A stretch of DNA of 64,000 bases from Embleya scabrispora DSM 41855 (lineage in GTDB: Bacteria > Actinomycetota > Actinomycetes > Streptomycetales > Streptomycetaceae): positions 348,878 through 412,877 of the forward strand of contig NZ_KB889561.1 of NCBI RefSeq assembly GCF_000372745.1, written 5' to 3'. A program made the position numbers and the translations under genes. The notes beneath the pieces were generated by a model. It searched no databases. It was not told where the DNA came from and was given only the letters and a program-made list of their open reading frames with translations. Shown here in pieces: positions 51,693 through 60,635 of this stretch (its first letter is position 1; every line of letters begins with the position of its first letter).

Positions 51693-53292
51693 ATTGAGGA
51701 TGCTCGGCCGTCCCGGTCGGGCCTCAGGCCACGGTCGCGGTGCCGGCGGGCCCTCGGCGACGACCCGGCCGGCCTTCATGACCACCAGGTTCGCGGCGAA
51801 GCGGGCGGCCTGGTCGAGGTCGTGCAACACGGCCACGACGGTGCGGCCCTCGGCGTTCAACTCGGCGCACAACTCCAACAGGTCGTATTGGTGGGCGATG
51901 TCGAGGAAGGTGGTCGGCTCGCCCGGAAGCACGATCGGGGTCTGCCGGGCCAACACCATCGCGATCCAGGCCCGTTGGCGCTGTCCGCCGGACAGGTCGC
52001 CCGCGAGCGTGTCGGCGAGGTCGGTCGGACCGGTGCGGTCGAGGTTTCGGTCGATCCCTGGCCCAGGGTCACGATCCGCGTGCGGCGTGTCGTGCCCGGT
52101 GCGCAGCACATCGGCGGTGAACGATTCGGCCTGGTCGGTGTAGTCGACGGCGTAGGAGCGGATCCGCGCTTCGGGGCCCTCGCGCAGCCGCAGTTCGTCG
52201 GCGAGCAGGGCGGTGACGACGGTGGAGTCCAAGCCGCCCGACAGCAGGCTGCACACCGGCACGTCCGCTTCCAGTTGGCTGCGGCAGGCCCGCCCGACCA
52301 GTTCCCCGACACGCTCCACAGTGGTTGCGCGATCGTCCTCGTGCGGGCGTATCGCCAGTTGCCAGTAGGCGGTTTCGCGAATGCCGTCGCGACCGAAGCG
52401 AAGGACCGAGCCGGGCTCGACCTCGCGTATCCCGGCCCAGACGGTCGGCCCGGTGTCGAAGAGCAGGCCGTACGCGGCGCGCAGCCCGTCCGCGTCCACG
52501 ATCGGGTCGATCTCGGGGTGCGCGAACAGGGCCTTGGGCTCGGAGGCGAAGGCGATCCCGCCTTCGACAAACGCCCAGTGGAGCGGTTTGACGCCGAGCC
52601 GGTCCCGGACCAGCAGCAGGCAGGCACGACGGACGTCCCAGATGGCGAACGCATACATGCCCTCGAACCGATCGACGCAACCCTCCCCCCATTCCAGGTA
52701 GGTGCGGAGCACCGTCTCGGTGTCGCTGCGGGTACGGAACCGGTGCCCCGCGCGCCGTAGTTCGGCCCGCAGTTCGTGGTGGTTGTACACCTCGCCGCTG
52801 TAACTCAGCACCACCTGGGGCTCGTCGTCCCGGTCGAGCATCGGCTGCCCGCCGCCCTCCACGTCGAGCACGGCCAACCGCCGGTGTCCCAGGGCCGCGT
52901 GGCCGTCCACCCAGCCATCGCCCGCGTCCGGACCACGCCGTGCCAGCGTCGCGGTCATCGCGTCGAGGACCGCGCGCCGCGGGCGGGCGTCGTGCTCGAA
53001 GGACACCCAGCCGGTGATGCCGCACATACGTTTCCTTCGATCGGGGGAAGAGGCGCACTCACCGCACCGATTCGGGGTGCGGACACCGCCGACGCGTGCG
53101 CAGGTATCCGAGTCGTCGGGCGCGAGTCGACTCCGGTTCCGGCGCAGGAACGCCGATTCCCCGGGCACCGGCGGCAGGGCGGCCATCACCGGCAGGTCGG
53201 TCCGACCGCGCGACGAAGCCAGACCACCGCCGCGCCGAAACCTCGTCGGCCGGCCACCGCTCGGTGCCGAGGATCCGGTGGGCCCCTTGGGG

Positions 53293-54213
53293 TCAGCGCC
53301 GTCGGGCCGCCCAGGCCGTCCGGGTGTTGCGCATCGTCAGGTTGCGGCGGTTCAGCAGAGCCTCGGGGCGCTCGTCCGCCAACAGGTGGTCGAGGGTATC
53401 GAGGTCGTCGGCGGCCAACCGGTCGGCGAACGCCGCGCGGAAGCGCCCCAGCAGGGCGCGCGCGTAGCGCCCCGCGCCCGGCGGCGCCGGACTCGCCTCA
53501 ACCGTGAAGGTGTGTTGGGCGATGGTCGCGAAACCGGCCCGCTCCAGATGCGGCCGCCAGTCGGGGTGTGCGTTCGCACCCGCCTGCGCGGCGACCTCGT
53601 GGCAGCGTGCCTCCAGACCGGGCCGGCCGATGCCGAGGTCGTCGGGCAGGAAGCGCGGCAGCGCGTCCATCTCGACGACCGCCAGCACGCCACCGGGGTT
53701 CAGCGCCGCGTGGATGTCGCGAAGCCGGTGGTCGGGGTCGGCGAAGTGGTGGAGCGACGAGGCCGCCCACGCGACGTCCACGGGCTCGATCGACGGCCAG
53801 GCGACGTCCAGGTCGGCCTGCACGACGCGCAGCCGCTCGGCCGCGAGTCCGGCGCCGGGCGCCGCCGCGCGCAGCCGGTCGAGCAGCACCGCCGAGCGGT
53901 CGATCGCGACGATCTCCGCGCCCTCGAATCGTCGGGCCAGCGCCAGGCTCCCGGTCCCGGTGCCCGCACCCACGTCGGCGATCCGGCGCGGCGCCTCGGG
54001 GGCATGGCGACGGACCCAGTCGGTCAGCTCGTCCAAAAGCGGCCCGAACACCTCGGCGTCCAGGTCCAGCATGTCGGCCCAACCCGATTCGTCGTGGGGC
54101 CGGTCCAGGTCGCCGTGCGGTGCGGCAGCGCCGCCGCCGTGTCGGTGTTCGTGCCGGCGCGGGTGGTGTTGTGCGTGCCGGTCCTGCCCATGGGGCTGAG
54201 AGTGCGTTGCCAT
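53293..54213 (-). CDS. SAM-dependent class I methyltransferase
   Basis: A 306-residue methyltransferase. The His-rich N-terminus (RHAQHHPRRHEHRHGGG in its first 30 residues) precedes a Rossmann fold with motif I IADVGAGTGTGSLALA (about 79), EIVAIDRSAVLLDRL, motif post-II VQADLD, VDVAWAASSLHHFADP and NPGGVLAVVEMD. The C-terminal helical part (about 200-306) is a substrate cap. Divergent from an XRE-cupin regulator that probably controls it; this pair recurs in Streptomyces. Substrate unknown. Confidence 0.9.
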   Translation of the reverse strand: MATHSQPHGQDRHAQHHPRRHEHRHGGGAAAPHGDLDRPHDESGWADMLDLDAEVFGPLLDELTDWVRRHAPEAPRRIADVGAGTGTGSLALARRFEGAEIVAIDRSAVLLDRLRAAAPGAGLAAERLRVVQADLDVAWPSIEPVDVAWAASSLHHFADPDHRLRDIHAALNPGGVLAVVEMDALPRFLPDDLGIGRPGLEARCHEVAAQAGANAHPDWRPHLERAGFATIAQHTFTVEASPAPPGAGRYARALLGRFRAAFADRLAADDLDTLDHLLADERPEALLNRRNLTMRNTRTAWAARRR

Positions 54214-54248
54214 GGCCCCACGGTAGGCGCACTCGTGCGTCGTACACA

Positions 54249-54272
54249 TACACTCTTGCCTATGACGCAAGA
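54249..54272. promoter_or_regulatory. Leaderless promoter and dyad at the XRE-cupin start
   Basis: TACACT (54249-54254) is followed by 7 nt and ATG 54262, with no ribosome site. Arms TCTTGC (54254-54259) and GCAAGA (54267-54272) form a perfect dyad around the start codon, suited to autorepression. Confidence 0.55.
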
Positions 54273-54849
54273 ATTGGGGCTCGACAACGTCGTCCGCCAC
54301 CGCATCCGCGGGTTGCGCCTCGCCCGTGGTTGGTCCCTGGACACCCTCGCCGCCCGCTGCCATCTGAGTCCGTCCAACCTGAGCCGGATCGAAACCGGGC
54401 ACCGCCGGATCGCCCTGGACCAACTGGTCGCCATCGCCCGGGCCCTGGACACCACCCTCGACCACCTCGTCGAGTCCGCCGACGACGAGGACGTGGTGAT
54501 CCGGGCGCAGGCGTGCCACACCGAGGGCATGACCAGTTGGCTCCTGTCCGGCGAGCGCTCGCTGCACGGGGTCACCGTGGCGAAGCTGCGGATCACGCCC
54601 GACCGGCCGACCGGTGTCGAACACCTGAAGGTGCATCCCGGCCGCGAGTGGTTCACGGTCCTGTCCGGCACGGCCCGACTGGAACTGGGTGAGCGGGTCC
54701 TGCTGATCCAAGCCGGCGACGCGGCCGAGTTCTCCACGATGACCCCGCACTGCGTCGGGGCCCACGGCGGGCCCGTGGAGATCCTGATCATCCTCGACCA
54801 CAACGGGGAACGCTCCCACCTCCCACCGGGCCCGGCCGCGCACTCGTGA
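54262..54849 (+). CDS. XRE-family regulator with cupin domain
   Basis: A 195-residue protein. HTH_3 at about 12-66: VRHRIRGLRLARGWSLDTLA, then LSPSNLSRIETGHRRI, ARALDTTLDHL. A C-terminal cupin (about 95-190) shows HLKVHPGREWFTVLSGTARL with the His and Glu-Trp cupin motif 1 and DAAEFSTMTPHCVGAHGGPV motif 2. Such regulators sense small metabolites. Likely leaderless. Divergent from a methyltransferase gene it probably regulates. Confidence 0.92.
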   Translation: MTQELGLDNVVRHRIRGLRLARGWSLDTLAARCHLSPSNLSRIETGHRRIALDQLVAIARALDTTLDHLVESADDEDVVIRAQACHTEGMTSWLLSGERSLHGVTVAKLRITPDRPTGVEHLKVHPGREWFTVLSGTARLELGERVLLIQAGDAAEFSTMTPHCVGAHGGPVEILIILDHNGERSHLPPGPAAHS

Positions 54850-54939
54850 GCCCGGCCGTCGCTCCACCACTCGGCCTACCGCCCGGGCCGCTCGCCACCA
54901 CGACAGCGACCTGTCGAGGTGGTCGCTCGTTCGCCGGGC

Positions 54940-55207
54940 ATGAGCAACCACGTCCCGCCGACCGGCGACTCCCCCATGGCCGCCGACACCCCGATCTCGC
55001 CCGAACAGCGCGCGGCCCTGGAGCGGCCGACCTCGGCCGGTGACCGCGCCGGCGCCTGGCTGTGCGCGCACGGCAGGCCGGGTGGCCCGGCCTGGGCCCT
55101 CGCCGGCGCGATCGAGCACGTCCTGCGCGGCCTGCCCGTCGCCGACCCCGCCGCGGGCGGAGGTTCCCGTCCGGGCGGCGGCGGTCCGGGGCGCCGCCGC
55201 CCGGTAA
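54940..55207 (+). CDS. Possible small or frameshifted gene
   Basis: From MSNHVPPTGDSPMAADTPIS through SPEQRAALERPTSAGDRAGA to WALAGAIEHVLRGLPVADP the frame has nearly perfect G/C third positions and balanced composition. It then turns Gly/Arg-rich inside the terminator of the convergent DUF5682 gene and stays open to 55668, deep in that gene. A single-base shift would end it at TAA 55205-55207. Either a small gene with a frameshift or chance; no family and no strong ribosome site. Confidence 0.3.
55171..55204. terminator. 13-bp terminator after DUF5682 gene
   Basis: Stem CCGGGCGGCGGCG / CGCCGCCGCCCGG with an 8-nt loop, 6 bp past the DUF5682 stop on the minus strand; closes the five-gene operon. 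Confidence 0.85.
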
Positions 55208-55210
55208 GGG

Positions 55211-58030
55211 TCACGCGTCGGCGAGCAGGGCGGCCAGCGCCGTGGCCGTGTCCGGGTGCCGCTCGACCAGGGCCGCGCCCGGCGAGCCGATCTCCGCCGT
55301 CGTCCACGGATCCTCGCAGCCCAGCAGGCCCGCCACCGCGTCGCACGCGGCCGGATGGGTCGCGAGCAGCGCGAGGCCGAGGCCGCCGCGCGAACGGCCG
55401 TCGGTCGGACGCGATTCCGGCCGGGGCGGGGCCAGCCACGGCGGCATCCAGGCGTCCAATGCCGCGAGCCGGCCCGGGAAGATCCGCCCCGCCTCGCGGA
55501 TCAGCAGCGGGGCGAGTTCGGCACCGCCGGATCGCAACGTGCCGATCAGGGTCGGCAACCACGGCAGCAGCACCGGGTCGGGCAGCCGGGCGAATGCGTT
55601 GGACACCGCCTCCACGACGAAGTCGGTCAACCCCGGCACCGGTTCCAGCGCGTGCACGAATCCGCTGAGGTACTGCGGATAGGCGGGCAACACCAGCGGG
55701 TTGCCCAGCAGCTCGTCGCAGCGCCCGCGCAGGTCCGCCCGGGACAGCCGGCCGAGCTGCACCTGGGCCGCCCACAGCAGCGCGACCTTCGCGGGCTCGT
55801 CCGGATGCGACTGCGCGACCGCCAACTCCAACTGGGTCCGGTCGCAGCCCAGCGACAGCGCCAGGCTCTCCATGCCGAACAGGAAGCCCAGCATCGCCGC
55901 GACCTGGCGCACGCCGGCGTCCTCGTCGGTGAACGCGGTCGGCAGGAGCGTGCAGTAGTGCGCGTATCCGGTCTTGACGAACGACTCGATCCAGGCCGGG
56001 AGAACCGGTTCATTGGTTCGGTAGTACGCCAGCAACCGCCGTACTCGGCGCAGCACTTCCGGCGCGCCGTCGACGCTGCGCTCGGTGGCGAGCACCTCCA
56101 GTGCCCGGGTGCCCAGTTCCTCGGCGAGTCGGCCGCCGCGCAGGTACAGGGTCGCGTCCTCGACGGCCTCCAGGACGGTCGCCGCAGTGGCGTGCGGACC
56201 GTAGGCGACGCGTCGCAACCGCTGTTCCAGCACCTGTTCGATGCTGACGCCCTCGTAGCCGAGTTCGATCAGCGCGCGCTGCTGGGTGCCCAGCGCCAGG
56301 TCCCACGACTCCTGGATCGGTCGCTCGCCGAGCCGCCGCTCGCCCATGATCGGCCGGGCTGTACCGGGTGGCATCAGATAGCGCAACATCCACAACACGT
56401 CGGAGCAGCGCGCCAGCTCCGGCCGGGCCGCGATGTCCAGCAACGCCCTGCGCACACCCCGCTGTTCCAGGTTCAGCCCGAGCGGTGCCAGCCGGTCGTG
56501 CACGTCGCGGGCCAGCGGCGGCAGGGCATCGTAGCCGACCTTGCCGATCCGGTCGCCGCCCATCATGATCTCGACCAGGCGGCGCACGTCGCGCCGGCCC
56601 GGCACCACGTCCTTCTCGATGCAGGTGACCGCCGCGTCCTGGAAGTCGTACGGCGTGGGTTTGGCCCGGTCGCGCATCCCGGCCAGCAGGATCGACGTCT
56701 CGAACACCGCGATGGCATCGGCCGTGGAGGCGAGATAGCCGTTGCGGCGCGCGGCCCGCACCACCTCCACCGACCAGCCGAGCAGTTCGTCCTCGTCCAG
56801 CCGGTCGAGCACCGGCGGACGGCCCAGGAACCCGGACAGCTTGTCGTCGGCCGGCGTGTTCGGCGCGGCCGGCACCGGTACCGGCGGTGGGGTGTGCGCG
56901 TTCTTCCTCGGCTTCGCGGCCTTCTTGGTGCCCGCCTGGCCGATCAGCCGGAACGGCCGCACGCCGGTGCGCTTCAGGTTCTTCGCCCACACCGTCGCGG
57001 CGATCGACACCGAGCCGGCCGCGAGGCCGAACTGCGCCTCGATCGCGGCGTGGCTGGAGGGGATCAGCCCGTGCTGCCACGTGGTCGCGGTACGCGGGCC
57101 GATCTCGTAGGTGTCCGTGCCGTCGATGCCGAACTCCGCGACCCGGGCGGCCGCGTGGAAGGCGCCGCAGACGTAGAGGCAGTCCGCGGGATCGGTGCCG
57201 GTGGCGGTGAGGTGTTCGCGCATCCGGGTCCACATGTAGCGCTCGCGGTCCTCGTCCACGCGCACCCGCTGCGGATCGCCCGGTGCCAGCCGTCGGAACA
57301 GGCTGCCGATCAGCACCATGACCTGCCGGTAGGTGTCGTGGTCGCAGTCGCCGAGCGGGAGTTCGACGTACTGGTGCCACCATTCCGACCAGTGCCGCAC
57401 CCGTCCGTGCCGCAGCAGGTGCTCCTCCAATTCGGCGAAGCGCGGACGCAGGTCGCCGATCTCCAGGCCGATCGCGTCGCCGTGCAGCGCGCTTTCCTCC
57501 TCGGCCGGCGGCGCGTCCGGATCGACCGGCTCGCCGCCGGCCCCGCCGTGCGGTTCCCACTGGTAGACGTGGTCCGAGGAGCGGTCGACCAGCACCAGTT
57601 CGACGCCGGGGGTGTCCAACGCGTAAGCGATCGCCTGGTATTCGGCCGATGCCTCGGTGATCGGCGCGACCACCGACAGCGGTGCCCATTCGATCGGGAA
57701 GCCGTCGATCTCGGACGCGAACGCCTGTACGGCCACCGGGAGCGTGCAGTTGCGCAGCTCGGCCAGCAGCGGCGCCATGTCCTCGCACAGTTCGAGGTAG
57801 ATCACCTTCGGCTGCTTCGCGCGCAGCCTCCGGGCCATCGCGATCGCCGAGGCGGGCGAGTGGTGGCAGACCGGGAAGATCTCCAGGGGTTCGCGGGCCG
57901 CGCGGTCGACGTCGTCGACGATGCCGAGCAGGATGTCCGCGAGCGCGTCCGGGCCGTCGGCGAATGTCGCCGCCGCGTCTTGGAGTTGACCGCGCAGCGC
58001 GTCGAACGCGCCCTCGTGCGGGCCGTTCAC
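55211..58030 (-). CDS. DUF5682 family protein, last gene of the SWIM-VWA-MoxR operon
   Basis: A 939-residue protein. The N-terminal domain (about 1-420) has the DUF5682 hallmark IFPVCHHSPASAIAMARRLR (His56-His57), PKVIYLELCEDM (Glu80) and, about 285, YVCGAFHAAARVAEFG; the order His-His, Glu, G-x-x-H resembles TraB/ChaN/EreA-type folds (inference). A Lys/Pro-rich linker (about 350-380) leads to a long alpha-helical C-terminal region (about 400-939) with VWA/MoxR-associated, armadillo-like character. GTG overlaps the MoxR stop (GTGA). Always found with MoxR and VWA genes, it may be the effector or adaptor of that chaperone-like complex. Biochemical function unknown. Confidence 0.87.
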   Translation of the reverse strand: MNGPHEGAFDALRGQLQDAAATFADGPDALADILLGIVDDVDRAAREPLEIFPVCHHSPASAIAMARRLRAKQPKVIYLELCEDMAPLLAELRNCTLPVAVQAFASEIDGFPIEWAPLSVVAPITEASAEYQAIAYALDTPGVELVLVDRSSDHVYQWEPHGGAGGEPVDPDAPPAEEESALHGDAIGLEIGDLRPRFAELEEHLLRHGRVRHWSEWWHQYVELPLGDCDHDTYRQVMVLIGSLFRRLAPGDPQRVRVDEDRERYMWTRMREHLTATGTDPADCLYVCGAFHAAARVAEFGIDGTDTYEIGPRTATTWQHGLIPSSHAAIEAQFGLAAGSVSIAATVWAKNLKRTGVRPFRLIGQAGTKKAAKPRKNAHTPPPVPVPAAPNTPADDKLSGFLGRPPVLDRLDEDELLGWSVEVVRAARRNGYLASTADAIAVFETSILLAGMRDRAKPTPYDFQDAAVTCIEKDVVPGRRDVRRLVEIMMGGDRIGKVGYDALPPLARDVHDRLAPLGLNLEQRGVRRALLDIAARPELARCSDVLWMLRYLMPPGTARPIMGERRLGERPIQESWDLALGTQQRALIELGYEGVSIEQVLEQRLRRVAYGPHATAATVLEAVEDATLYLRGGRLAEELGTRALEVLATERSVDGAPEVLRRVRRLLAYYRTNEPVLPAWIESFVKTGYAHYCTLLPTAFTDEDAGVRQVAAMLGFLFGMESLALSLGCDRTQLELAVAQSHPDEPAKVALLWAAQVQLGRLSRADLRGRCDELLGNPLVLPAYPQYLSGFVHALEPVPGLTDFVVEAVSNAFARLPDPVLLPWLPTLIGTLRSGGAELAPLLIREAGRIFPGRLAALDAWMPPWLAPPRPESRPTDGRSRGGLGLALLATHPAACDAVAGLLGCEDPWTTAEIGSPGAALVERHPDTATALAALLADA

Positions 58031-59139
58031 GACAGGGCGGCGATCGCCGTGCGACCGCCCTCCAGGAACTCCGGCCAGTGCCCGCCCTCGTCCTTGCCGC
58101 GCGGCTCGACCACGCCGTGCAGGTACTTGTTGATGATGGCCAGGTCCTCGGGTTCGCGGCGGGCCAGCGATCCGACCAGGGAGGAGGCGAGGGTGTGGGC
58201 GGTCAGCGCACGGTCGCCGAAGAAGTTGCCGTGCAGGATGGCGTCCTCCAGGACGCCGATCTGTTCGGCGGTGGACAACGACGACTCCAGTTTCTCGTCG
58301 TCGCTGCCGGCCGCCGCAGCCGCGGCGCGCAGGTCGGCGAAGCTCTGCAGGAGTACGTCCAGCAGCGTCGGCGGCACCTCCAACTCGATTTGGTGCCGGC
58401 GCAGCAGTTCCTCGGTGCGGAAGCGGACGATCTCCGCCTCGCTCTTCTTGTTGGTCACCACCGGGATGCGGACGAAGTTGAAGCGGCGCTTGAGTGCGGA
58501 GGACAGGTCGTTGACGCCGCGGTCGCGGCTGTTGGCGGTGGCGATGACGGAGAAGCCCGGCTTGGCGAACACGATGGCATCGCTGTCCAGTTCCGGCACC
58601 GAGACGTACTTCTCGGACAGGATGGAGATCAGCGCGTCCTGTACGTCGCTGGTGGAGCGGGTGAGCTCCTCGAATCGGCCGATCGCGCCGGACTCCATCG
58701 CGGTCATGATCGGCGAGGGAATCATCGACTCGCGTGACTGGCCCTTGGCGATCACCATGGACACGTTCCACGAGTACTTGATGTGGTCCTCGGTGGTGCC
58801 GGCCGTACCCTGCACCACCAACGTGGAGTTGCGGCAGATCGCGGCGGCCAGCAGTTCGGCCAGCCAGCTCTTCCCGGTCCCGGGGTCGCCGATGAGCAGC
58901 AGGCCGCGGTCGGAGGCCAGTGTGACGATGGCACGCTCGACGATGCTGCGGTCACCGAACCACTTCTGGGCGATCTCCCGGTCGAGACCGTCCGAGCGCT
59001 CGGAACCCAGCACGAACAGTCGCACCATCTTCGGGGACAACCGCCAGGTGAAGGGCTTGGGGCCGTCGTCGACGGACTCCAGCCAGTCCAGTTCCTCGGC
59101 GTACTTGAGCTCGGCGGGCGCGCGCAACAGGTCGGACAT
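58027..59139 (-). CDS. MoxR-type AAA+ ATPase
   Basis: A 370-residue ATPase of the MoxR/AAA_5 class. An N-terminal extension (APAELKYAEELDWLESVDDG) precedes Walker A GDPGTGKSW (about 84), Walker B-like AIGRFEELTR (about 149), sensor-1 FSVIATANSRDRGVNDL and the arginine finger SALKRRFNFV (about 215), then a helical lid. MoxR ATPases act with VWA proteins to mature or load cofactors into target complexes. Start ATG 59139 lies 14 bp after the VWA stop and its stop overlaps the DUF5682 start. Confidence 0.93.
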   Translation of the reverse strand: MSDLLRAPAELKYAEELDWLESVDDGPKPFTWRLSPKMVRLFVLGSERSDGLDREIAQKWFGDRSIVERAIVTLASDRGLLLIGDPGTGKSWLAELLAAAICRNSTLVVQGTAGTTEDHIKYSWNVSMVIAKGQSRESMIPSPIMTAMESGAIGRFEELTRSTSDVQDALISILSEKYVSVPELDSDAIVFAKPGFSVIATANSRDRGVNDLSSALKRRFNFVRIPVVTNKKSEAEIVRFRTEELLRRHQIELEVPPTLLDVLLQSFADLRAAAAAAGSDDEKLESSLSTAEQIGVLEDAILHGNFFGDRALTAHTLASSLVGSLARREPEDLAIINKYLHGVVEPRGKDEGGHWPEFLEGGRTAIAALS

Positions 59140-59153
59140 GTGATGGGGCCTTT

Positions 59154-60635
59154 CTAGGCGAGGAACGTCTTGAGTTCGTGGACGAGCTTGCGGATGTGGC
59201 CGGAGATCACCGGTGTGCCCAGGTCCTTGAAGCGTTCGCGGAACCAGGGGTTGACACTGCCGCGGCCGGAGCTGGTCACCGAGCCGACCGGAATGAACCT
59301 GGCCCCGGAACGGTGCACGGCGGCCATGCTGTCGAACAGTCGATCGGTGTGCCATTCGTAGAAGTCGGAGATCCACACCACGACGGTGTTGCGCGGCTCG
59401 GCGATCTTGGGTCGGGCCAGTGCCATCGCGACCGTGCCGTCGGTACCGCCGCCGAGTTGGGTGCGCAGCAGGGTTTCGAACGGGTCGTGTACCCACGGGG
59501 TGAGGTCGATGGCCTGCGTGTCGTAGGCGATCAGATGTACGTCCACCTTGGGCAGTCCGGCGAAGATCGACGCCAGGATGGTGCAGTTGACCATCGAGTC
59601 GACCATCGAGCCCGACTGGTCCACGACCACGATCAGCCGCGAGGGTGTGGTCTTGCGGACGGTGTGCCGGTAGAAGAGGCGGTCGACGTACAGCCGCTCC
59701 TCGTCGGGGCTCCAGTTGGTGAGGTTCTTCCAGATCGTGCGGTCGATGTCCAGGTTGCGGAAGACCCGTTTGGGCGGGATCGAGCGGTCCAGGGTGCCGA
59801 CACTGGCCTTGGCCAGTTGGGTCCGCAACACCTCGGCGACCTCGTCGACGAAGCGGCGGATCAGGTCCTTGGCATTGGCCAGGGCGACGCCGGACAGGTT
59901 GTCCTTGTCCCGCAGGAGTTGCTCGATCAGCGACATGCTGGGGGTCAGCTGTGCCGCGAGCCTGGAGTCGGCGAGCACTTCGCGCAGGTGCATACGTTTG
60001 ACCAGGTCCGCCTCGATGGCGGCCAGTTCCGGGCCGATCGTCGGAATCAGCGTGCCGAGATCGGGTGTCCCGGCGCCGCCGCCGGAGCCGGTCCGCGCGG
60101 CGCCTCGGCCCGCGGCCCCCGGGCGACCGCCGCGCAGTTCGCCGGGCTTGCAGCCGAACGCCCGCTCCAGCCACCCGGCGTCCGACTGCCACCGGGACAA
60201 CTGCCCGGCGCTGACCGTGCCGGATCCGGTGCTCAGGACGTTGAGCAGCACCTTCGACACCATCGCGGCGCGGCGCACCTCGGCGGCCCGATCGCGTCCG
60301 TCCGGATCCGGTTCGGGCACCATCAGGCCGTCGAACTCGGCGGCCAGTTCGGGGTGCCGCTGCACGATCGCGTCGACGGATGCCTGCGGGTCGAGCAGCG
60401 CGGGCGGCAGGCCGATGTCCTCGACGACGGCCAGGCTCGCCGATTCGAGGCTCGGCTGCTCTTCGGGGTCGAACAGACGGGCCAAGAGTCGCCAGTACAG
60501 GACCTGGCGACGGTTCTCGTCGGCGACCGGCTCGGCAACCGGCTGGGTGACGAGCTGGGCGACGGGCTTGCCGGTGGGTTCCGTGGCGGATGCCGTGTTG
60601 GATGCCGTGGTGGATTTCGTGCTCGGGTCGATCAT
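59154..60635 (-). CDS. VWA domain protein
   Basis: A 493-residue protein. Residues about 1-290 are a Thr/Pro/Ala tail and a helical domain; about 320-493 form a von Willebrand A domain with intact MIDAS: VVVDQSGSM (D-x-S-x-S), GGGTDGTVAMAL (Thr) and WISDFYEW (Asp). It should bind Mg and a ligand Asp/Glu, docking on the MoxR ATPase. ATG overlaps the stop of the upstream gene (ATGA). Cytoplasmic. Confidence 0.92.
   Translation of the reverse strand: MIDPSTKSTTASNTASATEPTGKPVAQLVTQPVAEPVADENRRQVLYWRLLARLFDPEEQPSLESASLAVVEDIGLPPALLDPQASVDAIVQRHPELAAEFDGLMVPEPDPDGRDRAAEVRRAAMVSKVLLNVLSTGSGTVSAGQLSRWQSDAGWLERAFGCKPGELRGGRPGAAGRGAARTGSGGGAGTPDLGTLIPTIGPELAAIEADLVKRMHLREVLADSRLAAQLTPSMSLIEQLLRDKDNLSGVALANAKDLIRRFVDEVAEVLRTQLAKASVGTLDRSIPPKRVFRNLDIDRTIWKNLTNWSPDEERLYVDRLFYRHTVRKTTPSRLIVVVDQSGSMVDSMVNCTILASIFAGLPKVDVHLIAYDTQAIDLTPWVHDPFETLLRTQLGGGTDGTVAMALARPKIAEPRNTVVVWISDFYEWHTDRLFDSMAAVHRSGARFIPVGSVTSSGRGSVNPWFRERFKDLGTPVISGHIRKLVHELKTFLA

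Larger units (their letters stand above)
51546..53027 (-). pseudogene. Chimeric ORF: AsnB N-terminus fused in frame to a siderophore ABC ATPase C-terminus
   Basis: A 493-codon frame starting MCGITGWVSF. Residues 1-~318 are a glutamine-hydrolysing asparagine synthase: catalytic Cys2, RRGPD, SYSGEVYNHHELR, and the PP-loop SGGLDS (263-268). At about residue 320 the sequence switches to the C-terminal half of a FecE/FepC-type ATPase: DLSGGQRQRAWIAMVLA (344-360), Walker B LPGEPTTFLDIAHQ with Gly where the catalytic-loop Asp should be, and VLHDLDQAARFA. Walker A is absent. The synthetase half and the ATPase N-half are missing, so neither activity is expected except perhaps glutaminase. The final ~60 codons run through the MFS promoter and read as non-family sequence. 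The junction coincides with the palindrome CCCTGGCCCAGGG (52056-52068). ATG 53027 has AAGGAA upstream, so a truncated product may still be made. Confidence 0.85.

Noticed and set aside
51546..53027. Functional asparagine synthase
   Set aside because: The synthetase domain is cut after the PP-loop and replaced by part of an ATPase, so the Asn-forming activity cannot be complete.
55256..59143. Nearly 1300-codon plus-strand frame opposite the DUF5682 and MoxR genes
   Set aside because: Shadow of well-supported minus-strand genes; composition is Arg/Gln/Gly-rich and no homology is visible.
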